Shown here in pieces: positions 1-6,408 of a stretch of DNA of 23,957 nt. The notes under the pieces were generated by a model. It saw nothing but the letters and a program-made list of their open reading frames with translations. It was not told the DNA's origin and did no database searches. The stretch's first letter is position 1; every line of letters begins with the position of its first letter. A program made the translations under genes and the position numbers. This DNA is from Eutrophocola sp963925675. GTDB lineage: Bacteria > Pseudomonadota > Gammaproteobacteria > Pseudomonadales > Pseudohongiellaceae. The DNA lies in NCBI GenBank assembly GCA_963925675.1, contig CAWUSW010000069.1, positions 1 through 23,957 on the forward strand, in the 5' to 3' direction.

Positions 1-278
1 GATTATTATGGTTGAGCATTGATGATATCGGTGAACTCAGCTACAGCTTTAACGATGTCATGGCAGCCATGGTGCCTTACTACGCGCTTCGTCTTGTGGC
101 TGGATTGATCTTTCTGGCTGGCACCGTGCTGATGGCATACAACCTTTTTCGAACCATGTATGGACGCCACACGGTTGCAGTGAGTCCGCCGCAAATAATC
201 GATGAGTTGCAAGGCACGGTATACAAGGAAGAGCCGCGCGAACCATCAAGTGGGAATGCTCAGGAGGTGCCGGCATGA
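1..278 (+). CDS. ccoN: cbb3 cytochrome c oxidase subunit I, C-terminal end (partial)
   Basis: This is the last ~91 codons of CcoN, the haem/copper catalytic subunit of the cbb3 oxidase in the inner membrane. The gene runs off the left edge and the reading frame starts at base 3. The segment MVPYYALRLVAGLIFLAGT followed by a MAYNLFRT stretch is typical of the last transmembrane helix and cytoplasmic end of CcoN. It is followed by an acidic, glycine- and proline-containing tail. The stop overlaps the ATG of ccoO in an ATGA arrangement, so the two genes are translationally coupled. The part visible here is intact; whether the rest of ccoN is intact cannot be seen. The assignment rests on this segment plus the ccoO, ccoQ and ccoP genes that follow in the canonical order. 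Confidence 0.92.
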   Translation, partial: LLWLSIDDIGELSYSFNDVMAAMVPYYALRLVAGLIFLAGTVLMAYNLFRTMYGRHTVAVSPPQIIDELQGTVYKEEPREPSSGNAQEVPA

Positions 279-908
279 AATACCATGGCGTAACACTGCA
301 CCGTAAACTTGAAAATAATATTGGCCTGCTAATTTTTTGGCATCCTGTTTATTTCATCCATAGGCGGTCTGGTACAGGTGCTTCCCAGCATCTTTCAGGA
401 ATCATTGAAGACAGCCACAGAGAACAGCCATCTGTATAGCGCCGTTGAACTCACCGGTCGGGATGTCTATATCAGGGAAGGCTGTCATGTTTGTCATTCT
501 TAGCAAATCAGGCCTTTATTGGCAGAAGTTGAGCGCTACGGGCCTTATTCAAGAGCCGATGAATTTGTCTATGACCGGCCGTTTATGTGGGGCTCAAAAA
601 GTACCGGACCTGATTTACATCGTATTGGTGGCAAGTATTCTGATGACTGGCATCGGGTACATTTGATTGACCCGCGCAGTGTCATTAACAATTCCATCAT
701 GCCTGCCTATCCCTGGTTAGCGGAATGGGAAGCCACCGATTTGGGTGACATCCAGAAAAAAATGAGTGTATTGCGGATTCTTGGTCATCCTTATACAGAT
801 GAAGAAATTGCTGCTGCTCCTGAGGAAATCGAAGGGCTAAGTCAACTTGATGCGCTCATTATTTATCTTCAGGTATTGGGTACAGGCCTGGCGGAGGAAT
901 ATCGATGA
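275..908 (+). pseudogene. ccoO: cbb3 oxidase subunit II (mono-haem cytochrome c), disrupted by a frameshift and a TAG
   Basis: CcoO is the membrane-anchored mono-haem c subunit of cbb3 oxidase. The start ATG at 275 has a strong AGGAGG site at 262-267. Translation begins MKYHGVTLHRKLENNIGLL, as in CcoO, then leaves frame in a run of six T at 333-338. Removing one T restores the frame from 339 onward. That frame reads GGLVQVLPSIF, then the haem motif C-H-V-C-H at 483-497, and immediately afterwards a TAG at 501-503 where the family has Gln (CHSQ). After the TAG the frame continues as clear CcoO: VERYGPYSRADEFVYDRPF, WGSKSTGPDL, YSDDWHRVHL and the haem-ligand region IMPAYPWL, ending at TGA 906-908. 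As written, only a ~49-residue product, mostly out of frame, would be made. Real decay or sequencing error are both possible. Confidence 0.9.
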
Positions 909-963
909 GACACTACAGTTTAACTTCTGATGCTGTGGGCGCTGCCTCTGGAGGCAAAGTAAA

Positions 964-1158
964 ATGACAATGTTTATTTTTGTCGGCGACATGCTGGTAA
1001 TGCTTTTTATGGTAGTGCTGGTGGTATGGGTATTCATGGTTTCACCTGATAGTGAAATCGAAAAAGCCGCGATGATTCCTTTCAATGATGAAGATTACGG
1101 CCCAGATGCCGGCAATGGAATTGATAGTGAAAAGGACGCTGGAGTCTCACATGGCTGA
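964..1158 (+). CDS. ccoQ: probable CcoQ-type small subunit of cbb3 oxidase
   Basis: A 64-residue protein lies between ccoO and ccoP, the usual place for ccoQ. It has one hydrophobic segment, roughly residues 7-26 (GDMLVMLFMVVLVVWVFMV), then an acidic tail with EIEKAAMIPFNDED. That tail resembles the AA-x-x-PF-acidic pattern common after the CcoQ helix. CcoQ is a small helper or stabilising subunit. A GGAGG site lies about 8 bases before the ATG, and the last 8 bases overlap the ccoP start at 1151. The reading frame is intact, unlike its two neighbours. The helix is not followed by the basic residues usually seen in CcoQ, so the assignment leans on position as well as sequence. Confidence 0.65.
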   Translation: MTMFIFVGDMLVMLFMVVLVVWVFMVSPDSEIEKAAMIPFNDEDYGPDAGNGIDSEKDAGVSHG

Positions 1159-2029
1159 CATGCCCAACGATTTTTGGAGTGGCTGGATTATTCTGATCAC
1201 CTTGATCAGTTTTATCGGTCTGGTGTGGCTGGTGGTGAGTGTATATACCGCAGCACCGCCCAATGATGCAGAAGTTGATCACACTACCTGGGATGACAAT
1301 CTCAAGGAAGGGATGAATCAGGCGCCCCTGTGGTGGTTCTGGATGATCTTCGTGATGATGATTTTTTCTGTATTTTATCTCATGCTTTATCCTGGCATGG
1401 GTTCCTTCAAGGGCGCATTCCAGTGGTCGCAGGGTGGCCAGATTGAAGAGCGTTATCGCGCGTTTAATGATGAATTTACAGAATTGCGGGCAGAAATTGC
1501 GGTGATGCCTTTAACTGAAATTCAGGCTGATGCAGCCTTGATGGGCAGTGCCAGTGATCTCTTCTCACAACATTGCAGTGCCTGTCACGGTTATCAGGGG
1601 CAGGGCCAGGCGAATCTGTTCCCGAATCTTAATGATGATATATGGCAGTGGGGTGGCAGTGCTGAAAACATCGAACTGACGCTGCGCAACGGCAGGGTTG
1701 GGGTGATGGCTAGCTAGGAAGCATTGCTGGGTCAGGAAGGGGTGACCAATGTCGCCAATTATGTGCTTTTACTAGGCTCTCCTGAAGCAGAAGGCCATCC
1801 AGGACAAGCAAGGTTTAACCAGATTTGTATTGCCTGCCACGGCATTGAGGGCACCGGTAATCCTTTACTGGGCGCCCCTGATCTGACCGATGATGACTGG
1901 CTTTACGGCAATGATCTGGCAAGCCTGCGCGAAACCCTCAGGGCGGGTAGAAACGGTCAAATGCCAGCTTTTGGTGACAAGTTTGATAATGCGCAGATCA
2001 GACTTTTAGTCGCCTGGTTGACCAGATAA
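1151..2029 (+). pseudogene. ccoP: cbb3 oxidase subunit III (di-haem cytochrome c), interrupted by an in-frame TAG
   Basis: CcoP is the di-haem electron-entry subunit of cbb3 oxidase. I choose the ATG at 1151 (MADMPNDFWSGW), with a GGAG upstream, because the N-terminal region has the CcoP layout: a first helix at ~10-32, the NQAPLWWF motif, and a second helix at ~60-80. The first haem motif C-S-A-C-H is at residues 142-146 and the second, C-I-A-C-H, at 226-230. Codon 189 is TAG (1715-1717) where the family normally has Trp in a VMPAW-type segment; here the sequence reads VMAS-stop-EALLGQEG. The same frame then continues without a break through the second cytochrome domain to TAA 2027-2029. The total would be 292 residues, close to the usual size. 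As written, the product lacks the second haem domain. Confidence 0.9.
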
Positions 2030-2033
2030 AACA

Positions 2034-2069
2034 GTTACAAGGTACAAGGTACCTTGTACCTTGTACCTC
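2034..2069. repeat. 30-base perfect palindrome built from GGTACAA/TTGTACC heptamers
   Basis: Starting five bases after the ccoP stop codon, heptamers GTTACAA and GGTACAA are followed by their mirror units TTGTACC twice. The core from 2036 to 2065 is a perfect palindrome centred between 2050 and 2051. It could act as a transcription end for the cbb3 operon, but no T-run follows on the plus strand (it is followed by A residues), so a standard intrinsic terminator is not convincing. The unit resembles the GTTACAA heptamers at 20807-20862. Confidence 0.85.
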
Positions 2070-2082
2070 AAAAAATACGAAG

Positions 2083-2342
2083 TTACCGAGCCAAAATCTC
2101 TCTTACATATCCCCCCACATCTCCAGCCTGCTCAGTCATCAGGCAGAGGCAGTGAAAAAGATGAGCACGCTGATATCTGCAGGTTCACTGAACCATTCGG
2201 CAAATTTTAAAATCAGTGATTGTAAAAAGACAAAGGCAACAAAAATAGATAAAGGGATCGGTATATTTTTCTTTATATCAATATATCCCTGATTTAATAT
2301 TTTTATTATGAGCCAAGTGCTGTTGTCTGTCGTAACGGTCAA
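2083..2342 (-). pseudogene. possible remnant of a small membrane-protein gene (uncertain)
   Basis: The gap between ccoP and sodB holds two short minus-strand frames that overlap at 2137-2141. The upstream one (2342 to 2139, 67 codons from a TTG) contains a hydrophobic segment, IPLSIFVAFVFLQSLILKF. The LQSL-x-x-KF pattern followed by a ser/glu stretch is reminiscent of DoxX-like small membrane proteins. The downstream frame (ATG at 2139, 18 codons, ending at 2083) has a protein-like composition ending YVREILAR. Neither has a good ribosome site. They may be broken pieces of one gene or chance frames. Nothing else gene-like is visible between 2066 and 2552. Confidence 0.2.
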
Positions 2343-2463
2343 TACTTCTGAACGGCTAATTACAATTTTTATTCAATCAGTAAGTATTAGACTCTTAGTA
2401 AGGGTCATATTTATAGCAAGTATGGCAAAAAATTATCCCCCTGAACTGGAAAATAAATTTTGT

Positions 2464-2469
2464 TACAAT
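2464..2469 (+). promoter_or_regulatory. possible -10 element of sodB (TACAAT)
   Basis: TACAAT lies about 85 bases upstream of the sodB start in an AT-rich stretch. I do not see a good -35 hexamer at the right spacing, so this is only a weak candidate. Confidence 0.25.
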
Positions 2470-2552
2470 GCCGGCGCCTCTGATTTATTCAGTAGTTATT
2501 TCCACTTTTTTCGTTAATGTGTTCTGTCTTTTTGACAGTTATGGAGTTTTTT

Positions 2553-3134
2553 ATGTCAATTGAACTGCCTTCTTTACCTTATGCTCAGGATTCTCTTGAG
2601 CCACATATATCCAAAGAAACTCTTGAGTTTCATTATGGTAAACATCACAACACTTATGTGGTAAAACTTAATGGTCTGATAGATGGCACTGCCGATGCAG
2701 ACAAGTCACTTGAAGATATCATCAAGACTTCAAGCGGTGGTGTCTTTAATAATGCAGCCCAGATATGGAATCACACGTTTTACTGGAACTCTTTGAGCCC
2801 CAATGGTGGTGGTGAACCTACTGGCGCTGTGGCCGATGCCATCAACGCAGCTTTTGGTTCGTTCGAGGAGTTTAAAGCCAAATTTACTGATAGTGCGGTA
2901 AACAATTTTGGTTCAAGCTGGACCTGGCTGGTAAAAAATGCGGATGGTTCTCTAGCCATTGTGAATACCTCTAATGCCGCAACTCCGCTGACCGATGAGG
3001 GTGTTACTCCCTTGTTGACAGTAGATTTGTGGGAACATGCCTACTACATTGATTACAGAAATGTGCGCCCTGACTATATGGCTGCTTTTTGGAATTTAGT
3101 TAACTGGGAATTTGTTAATAGTAATTTAGGCTAG
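2553..3134 (+). CDS. sodB: iron superoxide dismutase
   Basis: This cytoplasmic enzyme converts superoxide to oxygen and hydrogen peroxide. The protein is 193 residues, the usual size. All four metal ligands are visible: His27 (LEFHYGKHH), His74 (WNHTFYWNS), Asp158 and His162 (DLWEHAYYIDY). Gln70 in NNAAQIWNH sits at the position that distinguishes iron-type from manganese-type enzymes. I choose the ATG at 2553, which has GGAG at 2543-2546, over an in-frame ATG at 2517. The longer start would add MCSVFLTVMEFF, which is not part of the family and has no ribosome site. The gene stands alone, after the cbb3 operon and facing the GMC gene. No signal peptide is present. Confidence 0.97.
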   Translation: MSIELPSLPYAQDSLEPHISKETLEFHYGKHHNTYVVKLNGLIDGTADADKSLEDIIKTSSGGVFNNAAQIWNHTFYWNSLSPNGGGEPTGAVADAINAAFGSFEEFKAKFTDSAVNNFGSSWTWLVKNADGSLAIVNTSNAATPLTDEGVTPLLTVDLWEHAYYIDYRNVRPDYMAAFWNLVNWEFVNSNLG

Positions 3135-3172
3135 TTGTCAGCAGTAGCTACTGCGCTCGCCCATGCTTCGTT

Positions 3173-3233
3173 AAAAATATTTTCGGAACCGGTTGCATAC
3201 TATTGTATGCGCCCGGTCTCGAAAAATATTTTT
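3173..3233. repeat. long imperfect inverted repeat (hairpin) after sodB
   Basis: The left arm (3173-3200) and right arm (3205-3233) pair over about 28 bases around a 4-base loop (TATT). There are two mismatches, two G-T pairs and one bulged A. The outer ends are A5/T5, so transcripts from either strand would end in a U-rich arm. It lies between the convergent genes sodB and the GMC gene and may be a two-way terminator or a mobile-repeat relic. Confidence 0.7.
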
Positions 3234-3317
3234 GCCTCGCCTGACCTTCGCTCGCGACGCTACCGGAATTTGAGCTTGTCAGAGCAGGCTTCGATCAAGA
3301 AAATAGTCTCAAGTTGT

Positions 3318-3428
3318 AAGAGGCGACCAAAGGTCGCAATGTCGGATGACGGGCTTGCAGGCCTCTTCCAATCTACTTTCCACTTTTAATCCTGCCGGAC
3401 ATCGCTGCGCTCTTCCGGCCTACGATGC
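3318..3428. repeat. REP-like hairpins in the sodB/GMC intergenic gap
   Basis: GCGACC-AAA-GGTCGC (3323-3337) lies inside a wider pair, AAGAGGC (3318-3324) with GCCTCTT (3361-3367). It is followed by GCCGGA (3394-3399) pairing with TCCGGC (3414-3419) and then CTACG. The last unit has the look of the repetitive extragenic palindromes of gammaproteobacteria. No protein-coding gene is supported between 3135 and 3442. Confidence 0.5.
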
Positions 3429-3442
3429 CTTTAGCCTTTAAC

Positions 3443-5074
3443 TTAATTTTCTGGATCAATCGGCGCTGGCGCCGCCTTACCAAGAATAATATCCGCTGCT
3501 TTTTCTGCCACCATCACGGTGGGGGCGTTGCTGTTGCCACTTACCATTCTGGGGAATACCGAGGCGTCTACGACACGTAAGCCTGCCAGGCCTCGCACTT
3601 TCAGTTCTGGATCCACCACACAATTATCATCGCTGCCCATTCGGCAGGTACCACCCGGGTGATGCACGGAGGTCATATTGCCTTTAATGAAATCTTTCAA
3701 TTCCTCGTCGCTGTCAATATTCACACCAGGCAATGTTTCCTTGCCCTGGTATTTGGCCATGGCTGGGCTATCAAGTATCTGGCGGGAGATGCGCATGCCG
3801 CGTATCAGAGGGGCAAAATCCCCTTCGTCGCCCATGAAATTGATGTCGATCAGTGGTGCCTCACGTGGATTGTTGGATGCCAGTTTTACTGAACCGCGGC
3901 TTTTCGGTTGTAACAGGACGGTGTTGATGCCATAGCCGTGACCAACAGGAAAAGGAAAACCAGGTTTGGGGCGATTGGCCGGCATGAACACTAGTTGGAT
4001 ATCAGGCTTGTCGAGTCCCTCTGTTGAATGCAGAAAGCCGGTGACTTCAAACAAATTGCCTGCCAGTTGTCCCTTGCGCATTAATAAATACTGAAACAGA
4101 CTCAGGGCATTGCGTGGCAGGGCTTTCCAGGATATGCCGTAGGATTCCGAATTGCTGCACACGCGCTGAACCACAGAGGAGGCATGGTCATGCAGATTCT
4201 TTCCTACGCCAGGCAGATGATGGTTTACGGGTATGCCAAGGGCCGCAAGATCCTCGCTGTCGCCAATGCCTGAATGCTGCAATAAAACCGGTGAACCATA
4301 GGCGCCACCGCAAAGAATGACTTCCTTGCGGGCAATAAAATTTTGCCGCAGTCCATTTAATTCCAGATCAATGCCACTGGCGCGATTATTTTCCAGCAGG
4401 ACCCTGTTTACGAAACACTCAGTGACGATAGTCAGGTTTGGCCTGTTCATCACCGGTTTTAAAAAAGCAGTGACTCCGGAGACACGACGGCCCTGATGAA
4501 TGGCATTTTGCCGCATATCGAAACCAACAGGCTCCATGCAACCATTAAAATCTTCACAGCGTGGATAGCCCAGGCTGGTGCTTGCCTCTAAAAAAGGCGT
4601 GATCATCGGATTGTATTTACGTACATGGGAAATATGCATTTCGCCTTTTGTGCCGTGGTAAGGCGAATTGCGGTAATCCACATTATTTTCACTGCGCATG
4701 AAATAGGGCAGCACATCGCGGTAAGACCAGCCTGGATTGCCCATTTGGGCCCATTCATCAAAATCTTTCGGATGACCTCTGAAATAGGCCATGCCATTGG
4801 TGGAGCTACAGCCGCCGAGAATTTTGCCGCGGGGCAACAGCACCTGCCTGCCATCGAGGCCTTGCTGAGGCGTGGTTTTATAATGCCAGCCGTAGGTCTT
4901 GTGAAACATCAAGGTGCCGACCAAGGAGGGGATGCGGACCAGTGGCGTTTTATCATTCGGGCCAGCTTCTATCAGGCAGACCTGTAAATTTGGATCAGAT
5001 GAAAGACGATTGGCCAGGACGGTACCAGCAGTTCCTGAACCAACAATAATGATGTCGAAAGTCTTGTTAGTCAT
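3443..5074 (-). CDS. GMC-family FAD-dependent alcohol/choline-type dehydrogenase (copy 1)
   Basis: A 543-residue flavoenzyme of the glucose-methanol-choline family, probably oxidising a primary alcohol to an aldehyde or acid in the cytoplasm or at the inner membrane. The N-terminal FAD dinucleotide motif is G12-S-G-T-A-G17, and LIEAG ends the second strand. The first GMC signature (RGKILGGCSSTNGMAYFRG) is at ~82-100. The second signature is around GGAYGSPVLLQHSGIG. The catalytic pair fits His472 (SVHHPGGTCRMG) and Asn516 (SGNSNAPT), 44 residues apart as in choline oxidase. No signal peptide is present. The serine hydrolase gene upstream ends 21 bases before this ATG, so the two are probably one transcript. 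A paralogue lies at 20922-22568. Substrate unknown: choline, long-chain alcohols and polyether alcohols are all used by relatives. Confidence 0.93.
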   Translation of the reverse strand: MTNKTFDIIIVGSGTAGTVLANRLSSDPNLQVCLIEAGPNDKTPLVRIPSLVGTLMFHKTYGWHYKTTPQQGLDGRQVLLPRGKILGGCSSTNGMAYFRGHPKDFDEWAQMGNPGWSYRDVLPYFMRSENNVDYRNSPYHGTKGEMHISHVRKYNPMITPFLEASTSLGYPRCEDFNGCMEPVGFDMRQNAIHQGRRVSGVTAFLKPVMNRPNLTIVTECFVNRVLLENNRASGIDLELNGLRQNFIARKEVILCGGAYGSPVLLQHSGIGDSEDLAALGIPVNHHLPGVGKNLHDHASSVVQRVCSNSESYGISWKALPRNALSLFQYLLMRKGQLAGNLFEVTGFLHSTEGLDKPDIQLVFMPANRPKPGFPFPVGHGYGINTVLLQPKSRGSVKLASNNPREAPLIDINFMGDEGDFAPLIRGMRISRQILDSPAMAKYQGKETLPGVNIDSDEELKDFIKGNMTSVHHPGGTCRMGSDDNCVVDPELKVRGLAGLRVVDASVFPRMVSGNSNAPTVMVAEKAADIILGKAAPAPIDPEN

Positions 5075-5095
5075 ATGGCTAGCCTTAGCGGTCTC

Positions 5096-6256
5096 TTAAA
5101 GCGCAGCTGACATGACAATATCGCTGAGACGCTGAAAACGTTCGATATTGGTGGCCGGGCCCATTACGCCTGAAGTCAGACAGACAAAAGTGATATCCCA
5201 TTCCGGATCTACCCAGAACAGGGTGCTACCTGCGCCATAGTTACCGAAGGTGCCGGGGCTTGCCAGGGTACCGCCATAGATAGATGGGCATACCGCATCA
5301 CCGCGTAAGCCAAAGCCCAGACCAATATAGGCAGGATAGGGTTCCCAGCCGTGGTTGATAGCGATTTTTTTGTACAGCTCGTTGGGTTTTTCTTCGGTCC
5401 AGTTACTGGTCGCCAATTCCAGCATGGCCGGTGACAAGAGTCGCTGGCCATCCAGGGTGCCACCCTGACGAAACATTTCGGCGAAACGAAACAGGTCAGG
5501 CACAGTGGAAATGCCACCTACCCAGGGCATTTCTGCCTTTTCTTCGGCGAATGCGCCTTGAGGCCCAAGATCGTTGCTCCCTAAATGTTCCTGGGGTGGC
5601 TTGCCGCGGAAATCCGGGAAGATATGTCTGTTTGCCAGGTCTTTACGCACGCCTATGGAAGTGTCTTTCATTGCCAGCGGGCTTAATATTTCATCCTGCA
5701 GTAATTCCCGGTAACTGCGTCCACCTGGATCGCAGCGTCTCACTGCTTCACCCAGCAGGGCATGGTGGACCAGGGGAGAGTAATGGACGAGTTCACCGGG
5801 TGACTGCAGAGGATGGATGTTTTCGCAAATCGCTTCAATAATGTCGTCAAGTTTGTCGATAGTCATACCTTCTTTTGGAATCCAGACTGGTGGCAGACCC
5901 GAAGAGTGTGTAAGCAGATGGAAAAAATTTATTTTGTCGCGACCATGGCCTGCAAATTCCGGAATAATTTCGACCACGCGAGTGGTGAGTGCGAACTGGC
6001 CAAGCTCAATGGCGCGCAATACCAGGGCATTGGTTAAGGCCTTGGTCAGTGAAAACAGGGAAAACACTGAATCAGTGTGCAAAGGGGTTTTGTGTTCCTG
6101 GTCACCCCAGCCAATGGCCTCCAACATGCCAATCTCGCCATGGCGTGCAACGGCGATAACCGCGCCAAAATATTTATCCGTGGCAATATCTTCTTCAATG
6201 ACGGATTTCAGATGGTTAAGACGCTCTTGATTGAGGCCTGCTGCAGATTGACTCAT
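5096..6256 (-). CDS. beta-lactamase-fold serine hydrolase / esterase (copy 1)
   Basis: A 386-residue protein of the class C beta-lactamase / EstB-type esterase family. The nucleophile motif is S69-L-T-K72 (SLFSLTKALTN), followed by LLTHSSGLP at ~114-122. The second motif is Y159-S-P and the C-terminal loop is NYGAGSTLFWVDP, in place of the lactamase KTG. This pattern fits an ester- or lactone-cleaving enzyme rather than an antibiotic lactamase. I choose the ATG at 6256. The frame is open back to a GTG at 6358, but that extension (34 residues) does not look like family sequence; the ribosome site for either start is weak. The GMC gene follows 21 bases downstream, suggesting that the hydrolase frees an alcohol which the GMC enzyme oxidises. 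Confidence 0.85.
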   Translation of the reverse strand: MSQSAAGLNQERLNHLKSVIEEDIATDKYFGAVIAVARHGEIGMLEAIGWGDQEHKTPLHTDSVFSLFSLTKALTNALVLRAIELGQFALTTRVVEIIPEFAGHGRDKINFFHLLTHSSGLPPVWIPKEGMTIDKLDDIIEAICENIHPLQSPGELVHYSPLVHHALLGEAVRRCDPGGRSYRELLQDEILSPLAMKDTSIGVRKDLANRHIFPDFRGKPPQEHLGSNDLGPQGAFAEEKAEMPWVGGISTVPDLFRFAEMFRQGGTLDGQRLLSPAMLELATSNWTEEKPNELYKKIAINHGWEPYPAYIGLGFGLRGDAVCPSIYGGTLASPGTFGNYGAGSTLFWVDPEWDITFVCLTSGVMGPATNIERFQRLSDIVMSAAL

Positions 6257-6408
6257 AGGAGATTTTTCTCTTTTTATTTTTTCAGGAACTTCTGATTTGC
6301 TGGTCTTGATGCAGGATGTAAGACTAGCATAAAAAAGGCAGGCAGGAAGGTGGTGCACAGCCGGAATTCGCCAACAAATCTACAGCTGTTTTAGTGTAAA
6401 AAAAAGGA

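Noticed and set aside
501..1717. Reassigned TAG codon (read as an amino acid)
   Set aside because: The two TAGs stand at a Gln and a Trp position, so no single amino acid fits. sodB ends with TAG as a normal stop, and ccoO also has a frameshift that reassignment cannot explain.
3135..3389. 84-codon plus-strand frame right after sodB
   Set aside because: It has no start codon context, runs through the long hairpin and the REP-like stems, and does not resemble a protein.
5096..6256. Antibiotic-resistance beta-lactamase
   Set aside because: It lacks the KTG triad and the YAN motif of class C enzymes; the motifs fit esterase-type relatives.
6257..6358. Lipoprotein signal in the longer start of the first serine hydrolase
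   Set aside because: The LTSC in the extension looks like a lipobox, but the preceding segment is short and poorly hydrophobic, the start is GTG, and the family begins near the ATG at 6256.
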